Source: Panax quinquefolius | Lineage: Eukaryota > Streptophyta > Magnoliopsida > Apiales > Araliaceae | DNA: 64,000 nucleotides | Assembly (NCBI GenBank): GCA_020205615.1 | Contig: CM035163.1 | Span: 43,224,189 to 43,288,188, forward strand | Direction: 5' to 3' | Part shown: in pieces, positions 35,019-46,867 of the stretch | Layout: each line of letters begins with the position of its first letter | Numbering within the stretch: the first letter of the stretch is position 1 | Position numbers and translations under genes: made by a program | The notes under the pieces: generated by a model | What the model saw: only the letters and a program-made list of their open reading frames with translations | Told to the model about the DNA's origin: nothing | Databases searched by the model: none

Positions 35019-36884
35019 GAAACTGTTAGGTTTGTAATATTCATGAACGCAATCAAATTGCAAAAATAAGCGGAAACGTGTAAAAACAGAGTTTAAAATT
35101 TTTACAAACCATAAACCCGGATCACCCTTTATGCACAATTATTAATTAAACGAAAAGATAAAGAATAAAATCATACCCTTGAAGATCTAGCTTCCTCAGG
35201 TACAAGTTCACCTCCAAATCCTTTCGCGTTCAACTTGAATTCACCGGGTTTAGTTCCTTCCTTTGATCAACGTTAGCCACCCATGTGTTTGGCCTCTAGA
35301 GGTGATCCACCAAGGAAGAAGAAGAATTCAAGAAGATGGGTGGTTGGCTAAACCCTAGTTTTTTCTATCTCTATAGAAAAAGAGCGTACTCTCCAACTAT
35401 TGGAATTATTACGTATATATTTTGATATCTGATATAAGACTCATCTTATAAAGATATCAAGTAACCCTATTAAAATAAGGTATTATTTAATTAAACTCTT
35501 TTAATTAAATGGGCTCCCTAATCTTATTAAGGATAATTAATTAAACTCCTTTAATTAATTTTCCTCCTAATCCTATTAGGAATAAATGAGAGTACTTATA
35601 TTAAATTAATTCCTAAACTCTTTTAGAAATTAAAATAATAATAATTGTAATAATATTAATAAGACTCCTCTTATTAATTTATATTTAATATTTCTAAAAT
35701 ATTAAATAATAAATATTAAGCTATTTAATTTATTCTATCACCATAGATTAAATTAAATATACTTAACATATTATTACGATTATGCCATTAACTTCTTAAA
35801 TAATTATTCTTCCTTTTATGGTGTGACCCTTTAGGTTCTTCATATATAAACCTATTGTGAATAAATCAATTAGAACAATTTAATCTTATTTAAATAAATA
35901 AATTAAACAATTAATTTATTTAAATAAATAATATTTATTCTACAATAGGATAAGCCTCCCTAGCGATCAACGACTTTCCGTATAATATATAGATTTCAAC
36001 ATTAATCATAAAAGAACCTTTGAGTAAATAGTTACCGTACAATTCAATCCTTCCACCATACAATGTCCCAATTAAATATAAGACACTGGAATTCTTTGTC
36101 AAGTCTTATTTTATTTAATTATATGTATTTCGATCCTTAAATGCACAACACTAAATAATGCAAATTAGAAACTCCTTTCTAATTTCATTCGCTTCAGCCA
36201 AGGACTATTGGGTTGTCATTTATCGAATCACATAGGACATTTCTCTTCTTTTAATAAAGTGGTAGATTCTTTATCGATCATACATTATCTCCATGTACAA
36301 CTTATTATACCCAAGCATACCCTTTGATATACCCTAAGGGTCTTAAGGAATAAGTCAAAGTATAACTCATCATACACAAGATACTATGATGATCTCAAGT
36401 CCAAGGATCACTTGTACTACTATCACTACAGAATTCCTATCGACGAAAAGTAAAACTCCATTAGGTATTCCTTAGCGAGCCACGTTCAAAATGAACTTAT
36501 TCTCTAATAAGCACCTACATACTTGCTTTAGTGTCTCCACACAAATGATCATGAGATCAATCATCCTCATCCAATGAAGCAAAACAACGTATGTACCAAT
36601 CTATCCTGGATTCACTAATCCCCAATTTAGTAATCCAATGATTGGGAACTATTTTAGTTTTAAGCTTTCTAAGAATTTAGATCTCATTAGAATGATCATC
36701 ATCATTATTCTAAAAGCATTGCTTAAAACTATGGGTTTATCACATATTATAAAACAAAGATCATGTAGATAATTAAAAGCCTTTAATAAATAAATACTTT
36801 TTATTAATAAATGAATAAGATTGTTACAAAGTATATGCTTTATCATCAAACATGATTGGCTTGTGTGCATACTACTTTCGAAAC
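35019..36884. mobile_element. Copia-like solo LTR or related insertion, TSD GAAAC
   Basis: GAAAC occurs at 35019-35023 and 36880-36884, and the host LTR is continuous if 35024-36879 is removed. The insert starts TGTTAGGTTTG and includes the phrase GTGTGACCCTTTAGGTTC, common in plant copia LTRs. It ends TACTACTTTC rather than CA; the nearest CA is ten bases inside (36869). There is no coding sequence. I call it a solo LTR with an altered end; the orientation is unproven. Confidence 0.6.
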
Positions 36885-37825
36885 ACCGGTGTTAAAAACA
36901 AAGATGTCTGGCGTGGTTGAATAGTAGCACACCAGTTATTGATTATTGATGCTTACGTGAGAAGTCACTCAGTTTTGTTCAATTATTGCTTCAGTAATTG
37001 TTGCATAGTATCTCACGTTAATTGATTCAATTATTGTCGATATTTTATATATTATTAAATCAATAATTGAGATGACGAAGTTATTAATATTATTATTTGC
37101 AATATTAACGATGTCTAGAAGTTCTGCCAAGGAGAGGTTTGGTCATCTAATTGTGCGCCAATAGGGAGAAATCCTTATTGGAAAGCCCCCTCTTTCCTGG
37201 GAACGACCTGGTTGATTAATAATGTGAATTATAAAAATAATGATGAAGTTTTGTTTAATTAGTATTATTAATGTAATAAAACAGAAAAGATTTTTATATA
37301 AAACAAAATACTTTTATAAAGTTATTCGTTTTATTAGACTATAAATAGAATATATTATATTTTATTATGCATAGTATTTTGCATAGTAAAAAATCTTTTA
37401 TATAAAACAAAATACTTTTATAAAGTTATCTGCTTTTATTGACAATAATTAGAATATATTATATTTTATTATGCATAGTGTTTGCATAGTGCTGCATAGT
37501 GTTTGCATAGTAAAATCTTTTTATATAAAATAGAATACTTTTATAAAGTTAATTGTTTTATTAGATTATAAATAGAATATATTATATTTTATTGTAAACC
37601 ATACTGACCGTCTGCTTAAAAGTAAATCAATACTGGACCGCTTTCAGAATCGATTCATTATTCACCATTCTTCTATAAATAGAAGCTCATTCTTTCATTA
37701 TTTCTTACGAATTCAATTTGAAACTCTAGAGAGAAAACTACGAGAGAAAGAAGAAAAGTGTTCTCGCTACTTCACCACTTCTATATCCGGTTTCTTCTAA
37801 GGTAAGGGGTATTATTTCTTTCATA

Positions 37826-38100
37826 TTCATGAAGAGAACTTACATTATTCCATTTTTTTATTACATTGGAATAAGTCAGATCATGCTGATCTACCCTATA
37901 CATGGTGAAATTTTTCTCATTATTCCATTCTTTATCATTATGTTGAATAACTCCGCTCATCGCTGAGTACCGCATACATGGTGAAATTCTTCATTATTCC
38001 ATTCTTTATTATTATGTTGGAATAACTCAATCTATCTGAGTACAACATACATGGTGAAATTCTTCTGTTATTCCATTCTTTATTATTCTGTTGGAACATC
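37826..38100 (+). repeat. About 75-bp tandem repeat in the Tekay LTR
   Basis: Three units with CATGGTGAAATT... at 37901, 37977 and 38050, each with TTATTCCATTCTTTATTATTATGTTG. Confidence 0.85.
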
Positions 38101-38237
38101 CTGCATTCCAGTCAGAAGTACTGTCTTTTCGAGGTAAGGGATGTTATTTTTTTTAAAATGATATTATTTCTTTCAATATCATTATGCCAGATTATTGGTA
38201 AGATTTTTCTTGTGAAATTCTGATCTTTTCATGTCAG

Positions 38238-38420
38238 AGTTACTATTCACGAGTTACTATTCATGAGTTACTATTCATGAGTTACTATTCACGAATACTA
38301 TTCACGAAGCATGATGATTTTTCTTGTAAAAGTTCTATCTTTTAGTGTCAGAGTTACTATTCACGTATACGTTACTATTCACGTATACGACACTATTCAC
38401 GAATACGACACTATTCACAA
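38238..38420 (+). repeat. GTTACTATTCACGA short repeats
   Basis: Around eight imperfect copies of (GA)GTTACTATTCACGA. The matching array in the 3' LTR is at 44388-44605, and weaker traces occur at 1675-1735. Confidence 0.85.
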
Positions 38421-38654
38421 AAAAAAATAAATTTTCTTTTCTATGTCCAAGATATCAATTATGGATACTAGCTTTGATTGTATCCTTGTTTTGATCATTC
38501 TTAAATTTTACTTCACTATGATTATTTATGAAGTATTTTTGAACTCGGTTTGGTTAAATTACAAATCCTTAATATTTGTTCTTTTGTTTCACTAGATTCG
38601 TTTTCTTTAAAATATTTTTCATCATCCTCAGTCCTAAATGATGACATTACTGAA

Positions 38655-38850
38655 TATTTTTGGCCTGTAGTGCAAAGATGGTTGATTTTCTTATGAATAT
38701 CTTTGGCCTGTAGTGCAAAGATGAACAGGTGTTGAGATGAACATGACCAATTGATGAATATCTTTGGCCCGTAGTGCAAAGATGAACAGGTGTTGAGATG
38801 AACATGACCGATTGATGAATATCTTTGGCCTATAGTGCAAAGATGAATAT
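38655..38850 (+). repeat. Hairpin array in the 5' LTR leader
   Basis: Four units of ATCTTTGGCC-GTA-GTGCAAAGAT. The last two full units repeat at about 61-62 bases. It lies downstream of the LTR TATA box, so it is expected in the element RNA leader. Confidence 0.8.
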
Positions 38851-39395
38851 TGATTTATGTTACAGGGATAAAATATTGATGATGGACTTTTAAATTCATA
38901 GATGTTAGTAGATTTCATTCTCTACTTAACTCTTCTAATGAATTGTTGTTTCTGCTGCAGTTGTTGATCTAAAACTTGTTGTCTGTTGTATTCTATCAGA
39001 TTTTCCCTGTTGAAGACTAACGATAATTTGTTGTACATTATCTTAGTCATAATATCCTTTACTCGGCTAGTTGAGCTCACCCTTTTCCTTTTTGTTCCAT
39101 TTTTCTTCTCAGGAGGCGAGAATATAGCGGGAACTAGTCGGGGTGTGGAGTGATGGTTCAAGATAGTTGTTTTAGTAGTCCTCACTATTCTGTAAAATTG
39201 TGTATCAATAATTGTAATGAGGACTTTATTTGAGTGTGGATATTGTCCAGAAGACAATATTTGTATTTAAACTCACAGTATATATGTTATCGTATTTTGC
39301 ACGACAAATGTATTAATAAAGTTGTAGTTGTTTCTGTACCATGTTATTGACGACTCAAAATGGGTGATGTATACCTATTTTGAGGGCGTCACAGT

Positions 39396-39407
39396 TGGTA
39401 TCAGAGC
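39396..39407 (+). promoter_or_regulatory. Primer-binding site (initiator tRNA-Met type)
   Basis: TGGTATCAGAGC lies two bases after the 5' LTR end. It is the standard complement of the plant initiator tRNA-Met 3' end. Confidence 0.92.
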
Positions 39408-39587
39408 TTAGGGATATGATCTCTAGTGGAGATCGGGGAATAGAACTAGGAGGGGAGAGACGAGTAAATCCTTCGCTAGTGTGTCCTACCTAAGCTTATT
39501 TGTTAGTTGGTCAGTATATAGGGATATTATGTGATATGTTGATTTCCTTAATTAACCCTTGTTTTATGGCAGTATTTGAGAATGTCG

Positions 39588-40990
39588 ACTGAGAATGTTA
39601 ACAGTGGAGTACATGAGACCGTGGAGACGCCTGTACTCACCAATTGAGGAGAACGTGCAGCAGGCCGACAATGTTCCTCCTGTGAACAACGCCACTGAGT
39701 AGATGATGAACGACGGGATGTTTAGAAGCTTTTTGTAGTTCATGCAAAATCAGACGAGGGAGACTCGTGCACAAAATACCGGTGGAAATGATAACAACGC
39801 ACGGTTTGTCATGGCCAAGTAGTTCAAAGAGTTGGTACCACCAGAATTCTGGGGAAAGTCGAATCCGATTAAGGCAGAGATAATGTTAACAGTGGAGTAA
39901 ATGAGACCGTGGAGACGCCTGTACTCACCAATGAGGAGAACGTGCAGCAGGCTGACAATGTTCCTCCTGTGAACAACGCCACTGAGCAGATGATGAACGA
40001 CGAGATGTTTAGAAGCTTTTTGAAGTTCATGCAAAATTAGACGAGGGAGACTCGTGCATAAAATATCGGTGGAAATGATAACAACGCACAGTTTGTCACG
40101 TCCAAGCAGTTCAAAGAGTTGGGACCACCAGAATTCTGGGGAAACCCGGATACGATTAAGGCGGAGACGTGGGTCAAACAAATTACCAAGATATTTGATG
40201 TCTTGGGATGCACGGAAGAACAGAAGGTTCCATTCACTACGTTTATGTTCCGTAATGAGGCAGATTACTGTTGGGAATCTATAAAGTGTACCCATCCAGC
40301 TGTACTCAGCATGTCATGGGAGACGTTTCAGAAACTGTTCAATGATAAGTACTTTCCTGAAAGTATTCGTCATATGAAGGAGGTAGAGTTTATTAGACTA
40401 GAACAGAACAATATGACGGTGTCCCAGTACGAGGCGAAGTTCACGGAGTTATCCAGGTTTGCACCTCATTTAGTAGAGAATAAGGAACGTATGACGCGGA
40501 TGTTTCTGATAGGTTTGAAACCCAGCATACGTCAATATCTCATTTCTCATAAATTTTCTCTCTATTCAGATGTTGTGGACAGGGCTCAATTATTAGAGCG
40601 AGATAATGAGTCTGTTCAACTAGGCGACCTACAACACGATAATAATCATACCGGTGGCAACGGGCATCGGGACAATGATAACCATCGTGGAGGAAATTAT
40701 CGTGTCAGAAATGGTAACCACTTCAGTGGTAATCATGGCCAAGATAATAGAAGAAATAACTCAAGTGGAAATTTCAAGAAGAGAAGATTTAACGATGACG
40801 AAAGACGCCTCGGCGAAAGACCAACACCAAAGAATAAATTCTAGGGAGGAGAACGACCGCCAGTTAGATGCTACTAAATGCGGAGAGGAGGGACATATAA
40901 GTCCAAACTGCTCACGACCTTCAAGGTATGTTATAATTGTGGAAAAGAAGGTCATATCGCCGAGAGTGTATGCGAGCAAAACCAAGTCCA
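39588..40990 (+). pseudogene. Tekay gag with a 288-bp internal duplication
   Basis: The N-terminal part is repeated in tandem (39594-39881 and 39882-40169, both starting AATGTTAACAGTGGAG). Both copies carry stops, including TAG in GAGTAGATGATG and AAGTAGTTC of the first copy. The open frame 40119-40844 holds the retrotransposon gag core (PPEFWGNPD, FMFRNEADYCWES, MSWETFQKLFNDKYFP, RFAPHLVENKERMTRMF) and an Asn/Arg/Gly-rich tail. A zinc knuckle CGEEGHISPNC and a second, CYNCGKEGHIAESVC, follow in shifted frames (40870-40970). The protein is inactive as written. Confidence 0.85.
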
Positions 40991-41099
40991 ATGGGGATGG
41001 TGACTCAAAAGGTCATCCCGAAAAAGTCAAAGTCAACGGTTCTCGGAAGAGAGTTTGTCGTGGATCGGTCAAAATGCGAGGAACCCAAACGAGGTGATC

Positions 41100-42755
41100 A
41101 CGGGTAAGCTAATCATAAATTCTTGCGAAGTTTATACCTTACTTGATCTTGGGTGCTACCCATTCATTTATCTCTCCTACTTGTGCTCAACGTTTAAACT
41201 TGACTCGGGAGAAATAGACTTTTGATTTATCCATGGAGACTCCTTAGGAGAAACTTTCATCATATCTACTGTTTATAAATCTTGTTTCATCCAAGTTGGC
41301 ACCATCACATTACCTGTTGACCTTATCTCTTTAAAGATACTTGCTTTTGATGTGATTTTAGGGATTGATTGGTTAACTACTCATTATGCCAAAATTGATT
41401 GTTTTCATAAGGTTGTTAGTTTTCATATTCCTAATCAACCTGTTGTACGAATTCAAGCAACTAAACCATTAAAATCAATCGATGTCATATCTAGTCATAA
41501 AGCTATTCGTTTATTGAAAAACGGATGTCAAGCTTTCTTAGCCCATGTTATGGATTTGAATAAAGACACGCCAGATTTGAATAATATTCCCGTTGTTAGT
41601 TAATTTCCTGACGTATTTCCTGGCCTACTCCCAGAGCGTGATATTGAATTTTGTATCGACTTTGAACCCGGTACAAAACCTATTTCTAAAATCTCATATC
41701 GAATGGCTCCTATTAAACTTCAGGAGTTAAAAACCCAACTATAGAAGTTGATACCCGAGCCTCTATCTGATGACTTTCTTTGTGGAATGCACTGAAGCTA
41801 AACTCTCCGTAGGGTACGCCATATTCGTGCGGTAGTAAACTAATAGGTCTCATTGTGACGTGCTATCTAAGATTGGGATATGAGTCACAGTTGAGAGCAA
41901 CCTAAGTTAGTAATCGAAATACATAGCTTTCTAGGCTTAGCTGGTTATTATCGAAGATTTGTGGAAAGATTTTCTCGAATCGCTACTCCATTAACTCAGC
42001 TAACTTGTAGAGATACAAAATTCAAATGGAGCAAGGAATGTGGAAGAGCTTCGAAGAACTCAAGAGGAGACTCATTTTGGCACATGTTCTGACCATACTA
42101 TCCTGGAAAAGCGAACGTGGTAGCTGACGTGTTGAGTAGAAGATCGTATACGAGTACGAGTACGATATTATCAAAGACCCATTTCGTATAACTTACAAAT
42201 GATAGAGATAGAGTTAAAGACTCTAGGGAACCACATGATGATATACGAGTAGAATCGATTTTAATCGATAGTTAAAATCTCTCAAGCTACACACCAGAGC
42301 TGATGAATATGAAGAAGGAGGTGCAAAAAGTTGTTATTCCAAAAGCGAGAATCGACGTTGTGAGGAAAGCCCAAACCTTCGATTTATTAGTCCATTTGAA
42401 ATCCTCGATCGAGTAGGAATTGTGGCCTATAGACTCTCTTTACCGCCACGTATGTCGCGTGTTCATAACATTTTTCACGTATCGATATTATGAAAATATG
42501 TGAACGACCAAACCACGTTAATGAGTTAGAACCAGACGAGATAATCGAAGATTTAACGCACGAGGAAGTACCAGTCAAGATCTTGGATAGGAAGGAGCAT
42601 GTCCTGCGTACAAAGGTTATACCATAAGTCAAGGTTTTGTGGAGGAACCATGCTATGAAAGAAATGACCTGGGAGTTGGAAACGGAAATGAAAGAGAGGT
42701 ATCTTCACCTTTTCGAAACACCAGGTACGTACGTCAATTTCGAGGACGAAATTTC
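41100..42755 (+). pseudogene. Wrecked Tekay pol (protease to chromodomain, large deletions)
   Basis: The protease region reads YTLLDLGCYPFI where relatives have an L-I-D-S-G-A motif, so the active-site triad is changed. ILGIDWLTTHYAKIDC and [16 protein letters not shown] follow (41350-41660). The RT palm with its YxDD motif is absent. A thumb/RNase H junction appears near 41930 (FLGLAGYYRRFVERFSRI), then the end of RNase H (YPGKANVVADVLSRR, near 42110). The integrase C-terminus with the chromodomain-type tail (FEILDRVGIVAYRLSLPP, RVHNIFHVS, VLWRNHAMKEMTWELE) is at 42385-42720. Integrase catalytic core sequences are missing. The tail identifies a chromovirus, Tekay/Del type. Confidence 0.8.
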
Positions 42756-42757
42756 AT

Positions 42758-42770
42758 AAGAAGGGGAGGT
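42758..42770 (+). promoter_or_regulatory. Polypurine tract
   Basis: AAGAAGGGGAGGT directly precedes the 3' LTR start TGTAAAACCCC. Confidence 0.85.
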
Positions 42771-45579
42771 TGTAAAACCCCAAATTATTATTAATGAAAT
42801 TGAATTTCCTCTATTTATTATTTTGAAATAGTAAGGGTTGATTTGATTAATGTGGTTAGTTATGGGTAAAATGCGCAAATATTTTAAATAAGCAAGTGGT
42901 TATAAAATATTCATTGTTGTTGGGGAATATTCATTTGGTCGTGGAATATTCTTGCTGTCGGGGAATATTCATACGACGGCTCAGCCTTGTGTAGGCCCCA
43001 TAACGGAAAGCGATTGGATGAAGAAAACGACAAGTATAAGTTGTTTTTAAATAACGGCGTAGTTATTCTGAGATAATCTTGTTGGAATACCCTTGGTTAA
43101 AATCTTCATTGCATACGGTATTGCACCAATTATTGATTCTTACGTAAGAAGGCACTACTCGATAATTGTTACGATAATTCTTCGCTCAATATTTTATTTT
43201 ATTGATTCAATAATTGCTACGTTGATATTTTATATTATTGTTGTTTTAATAATTGTCACCGCATGCGATATTTTCATTATCGGATCAATAATTCATATTA
43301 TGTGAATAATATTATTAGATAACATTATTGGCAATGTCTAGAAAGTTCTATCTAAGGAGAGGTTTGGTCATCTAATTGTGCGCCAGTAAGGAAAAATCCT
43401 TATTGGAAAGCCCCTCTTCCTGCAGAACTGCTGGTTTATCGATATTGTGATTCTCGTAATATTATTTGTGAATAATTAATTATTGATTTATATGATGAGG
43501 AAAATATTCATTTTATGTGGATATAGATGGAGAAAATTTTTAATGTGACAATTGTTGAAAATTGATATTTTATCTTTTCTGATAAAATAATTATTTTAAA
43601 TATATTATTATATTTTAATAATATAATTATGGTGATATTTTTACAATGAATGTGGGATATATGAATAAATGAGGAGGAAGAGTATTTTTGTTGCATTAAA
43701 TGTTTAACACATGTTTTGTGTGTTGGTGGACATAATTCTTGACCGAAAATTGATTATAGCCTGTAAAATCGCCCGTTTGTGGATTTCGGTCAATTTCAAT
43801 TTGGAATTTGGAAAACTTTTCTTCTGCAAAGTTGTAGAGAATGAAATTTCTTATGGAATGGACATGTGGTTTGAATTTTTCTGATAAAAGGGCTATTTAT
43901 TGTGAATTATTGAAGTTTCGGTATATCGGGTCCGAATTGATTTTTGGAGTTTTAAGTGTTTTTTGTTAGAAAAACGTTTTTGTTGCTTTTGGCACATGTG
44001 TGGCTGATTTCTTTGGTCAAAATGGTGGACTAAGGAAAATTATAAAAATATATTAATATTATATTCAATTTTCTACTTTGGTGTTCTAAGCATTTTCCTA
44101 TAAATAGGGTGCTTAGGTTAGAATTGAAAATCACATCAGAAACTGAAGTTTTCTCTCTACTTCTCTCTCTATATTATCGAGCGTATTCTTGTGAGTATTT
44201 TGATACTTTGAGTGTTGTTATACGGTGCAAGTTTCCTTCAGCACTCTATCCAGTATTCCAGTCAGAAGCACTGTCTTTTCGAGGTAAGGGATGTTATTTT
44301 TTTTAAAATGATATTATTTCTTTCAATATCATTATGCCAGATTATTGGTATGATTTTTCTTGTGAAATTCTGATATTTTCATGTCAGAGTTACTATTCAC
44401 GAGTTAATATTCATGAGTTACTATTCGCAAGTTACTATTCATGAGTTACTATCCACGAGTTACTATTCACGAGTACTATTCACGAAGCATGATGATTTTT
44501 CTTGTAAAAGTTCTATCTTTTAGTGTCGGAGTTACTATTCACGATATCGTTAGTATTCACGATATCTGACACTATTCACGAATCATTTACGACTATTCAC
44601 GTAAAAAATTAAATTTTCTTTACTGTGTCCAAGATATCTATTATGGATACTAGCTTTGATTGTATCCATGTTTTGATCATTCTTGAATTTACTTCACTAT
44701 GATTATTTATGAAGTATTTTTGAACTCGGTTTGGTTAAAGTACTAATCCCTAATATTTGTTCTTTTGTTTCACTAGATTCGTTTTCTTTAAAATATTTTT
44801 CATCATCCTCAGTCCTAAATGATGACATTACTGAATATCTTTGGCACAGTAGTGCAAAGATGGTTGATTTTCTTATGAATATCTTTGGCACAGAGTGCAA
44901 AGATGAGCAGTGTTGAGATGAACATGACCAATTGATGAATATCTTTGGCGCGTGGTGCAAAGATGAACAGTGTTGAGATGAACATGATCGATCGATGAAT
45001 ATCTTTGGCCTATAGTGCAAAGATGAATATTGATTTATATTACTGAGGATAAAATATTGATGATGGACTTTTAAATTCATAGATGTTAGTAGATTTCATT
45101 CTCTACTTAACTCTTCTAATCAATTGTTGTTTCATTGCAGTTGTTGATCTAAAACTTGTTGTTCATTGTATTCTATCGATTTTTTCCTCGTTGAAGACTA
45201 ACGATAATTTGTTGTACATTATCTTAGTCATAATATCCTTTACTGGGCTAGTTGAGCTCACCCTTTTCCTTTTTGTTCCATTTTTCTTCTCAGGAGGCGA
45301 GAATATAGCGGGAACTAGTCGGGGTGTGGAGTGATGGTTCAAGATAGTTGTTTTAGTAGTCCTCACTATTCTGTAAAATAGTGTATCAATAATTGTAATG
45401 AGGACTTTATTTGAGTGTGGATATTGTCCAGAAGACAATATTTGTATTTAAACTCACAGTATATATGTTGTCATATTTTGCACGACAAATGTATTAATAA
45501 AGTTGTAGTTGTTTCTGTACCATGTTATTGACGACTCAGAATAGGTTGGATGGAATGGACCTATTTTGGGGGCGTCACA
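42771..45579 (+). repeat. 3' LTR of the inner Tekay element
   Basis: The 2,809-bp LTR runs from TGTAAAACCCC to GGGGGCGTCACA. The TATA box CCTATAAATAGGG is near 44098. A TACTATTCACG array (44388-44605) and a four-unit hairpin array (44836-45028) follow. Its second half closely matches 38100-39393. Confidence 0.9.
44836..45028 (+). repeat. Hairpin array in the 3' LTR leader
   Basis: Four units. The loop-side GGCC is changed to GGCACAG, GGCACAG and GGCGCG in three of them, while the ATCTTTG/CAAAGAT stems are kept. Confidence 0.8.
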
Positions 45580-45892
45580 AGCTCACCCTTTTTTCTTTCA
45601 TTGTTCTCTTCAGGAAATGAGAACGTAGCAGGGACTAGTCGGGGAACGAAGTGACGGTCCAAATAATAGTATTAGTAGTCCTCACTATTTTATTAAATAG
45701 TGTGATAATAAATGTGATGAGGACTCAATTGAGTGTGGATATTGTCTAGATGACAATATTTGTATTAAAACTCATAGCATATGTTTTGTCGTATTTTACA
45801 CGACTGTTGTATAATTAAGTTGTATTTGAATTTTGTACCATGTATTTGGCGACTCAGAATAGGTGATGTATACCTATTTTGGGGGCGTCACA
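45580..45892 (+). repeat. 313-bp LTR tail of the older Tekay subfamily
   Basis: AGCTCACCC...GGGGGCGTCACA repeats the last ~313 bases of a Tekay LTR directly after a complete LTR. It is closer to the LTR at 666 than to its neighbour. It ends at the target duplication GTATG. Confidence 0.85.
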
Positions 45893-46040
45893 GTATGAGC
45901 CATTAAGTTTTGCTTGATCCGTCATGGCTTCAAAAACATAGTGAATTTCCATATCTAATGTTATAGTGGAGTGCTCTTCTGGATCTTTAGCTTTCTTTAT
46001 ACTTTAATCAGGTTGGATTTATGTTTGTTACTTGATGTAG

Positions 46041-46167
46041 CATGTTTCCCAAGTCCACTCATGAAACATTTTCTCAAAAGCTCTACCAGACATTTGTTAA
46101 AAACAAACGCTTTGTCAAACCGAAGCTTTCTCGAACTAGTTTCACAATTTATCACTATGTAGGAGAG
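46041..46167 (+). pseudogene. Myosin XI exon 3 of the captured set
   Basis: Behind a TGTAG acceptor, 127 nt complete the split Cys codon and encode [18 protein letters not shown], then [21 protein letters not shown]. This is the highly conserved loop of the plant myosin XI motor (relatives have DFTI-HYAGEV). The exon has no stop and ends at a GT donor at 46168. Together the four exons (30294/34370, 34685, 46041, 46249) give 438 nt, 146 codons, all open, for a central piece of the motor only. The ATP-binding P-loop, neck and tail are absent, so no functional motor can be made. Confidence 0.93.
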
Positions 46168-46248
46168 GTAAACATTCCTGACAGTCTAATCGTGAGTGTT
46201 TCTTATCTTGCTTTGCCAGTGGTTTGATCAAATCTCCCTACTATGCAG

Positions 46249-46419
46249 GTGAATTATCTGGCTGATCTGTTTCTAGAAAAAAATAAAGATTATGTGGTTG
46301 CAGAACATCAAGATTTGTTTACGGCCTCAAAATGCCCATTCATTGTTGGTTTGTTTCCTCCACTTCCAGTTGAATCGTCAAAGTCATCCAAATTTTCTTT
46401 TATTGGGTCACGCTTCAAG
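46249..46419 (+). pseudogene. Myosin XI exon 4 of the captured set
   Basis: 171 nt, 57 open codons: [40 protein letters not shown], then [12 protein letters not shown]. An AG acceptor is at 46247-46248 and a GT donor at 46420. The next natural myosin exon does not follow; OCRE-type coding appears from 46868 instead. Confidence 0.93.
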
Positions 46420-46867
46420 GTATTATAGTCTCCTTTCTAAAAACTTCCTTCATGTGGTTGAAATACATATATTACTTTCTTTGAAACCCGACTTATTTAT
46501 AGTTTAAACTTATTTAACCGAGTATGAAGACACAAGGGGTCATGAAAACTTTAGTTATGTTCAAACTTTTGTTTAACCATTACCAGGGAAGCGGCGATTA
46601 GGGCTTTGGTCTTGTATGCATTTATAGTCTTATATATATATATATATTTCTAATGTCTTCTATATATGTCAGATATGGTTTGTATCTTTTTTCTCTTCTC
46701 AAGTTTTAGAGTGTCAATATGTGATATTTGCAGCAGTGGCTTAATGAGTTTAAATTGTTGTTTGACTAAAAATCTATAGCATCATCATTACAACTTTAAT
46801 GTTTTCCGTTGGAACCATGTAATTATCTTTTCTTACATTAGTGAAACAATTGTCTATCCTTTCTCAG

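Larger units (their letters stand above)
34728..39393 (+). repeat. Hybrid 5' LTR of the Tekay composite
   Basis: It starts TGTAAGACCCC and ends GAGGGCGTCACA. A TATA box (CTATAAATAG) is near 37673. Three ~75-bp tandem units containing TACATGGTGAAATTCTTC lie at 37826-38100. From about 38100 the sequence follows the 3' LTR (44250 onward) closely; before that it does not, which marks a recombination or deletion joint. Removing the nested 1.86-kb insertion leaves about 2.8 kb. Confidence 0.75.
34723..45897 (+). mobile_element. Composite Tekay chromovirus insertion, TSD GTATG
   Basis: Perfect GTATG duplications at 34723-34727 and 45893-45897 bound an insertion of 11.2 kb (34728-45892) with LTR termini TGTAAGACC and GGCGTCACA. 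Inside, a second LTR end (39393) is followed by a PBS, gag, a wrecked pol and a complete LTR (42771-45579). The first 3.4 kb (34728 to about 38095) and the last 313 bases (45580-45892) belong to one LTR subfamily; the middle belongs to another. It therefore reads as an element inserted into an older LTR, with the 5' LTR front lost. A copia-like sequence sits at 35024-36879. Confidence 0.85.

Noticed and set aside
46587..46612. Second eIF2B-like echo (GCGGCGATTAGGGCTTTGG) downstream of the myosin exons
   Set aside because: Only about 20 of 22 bases match the eIF2B piece at 30044 and no flanking homology follows; too short to call a gene fragment.
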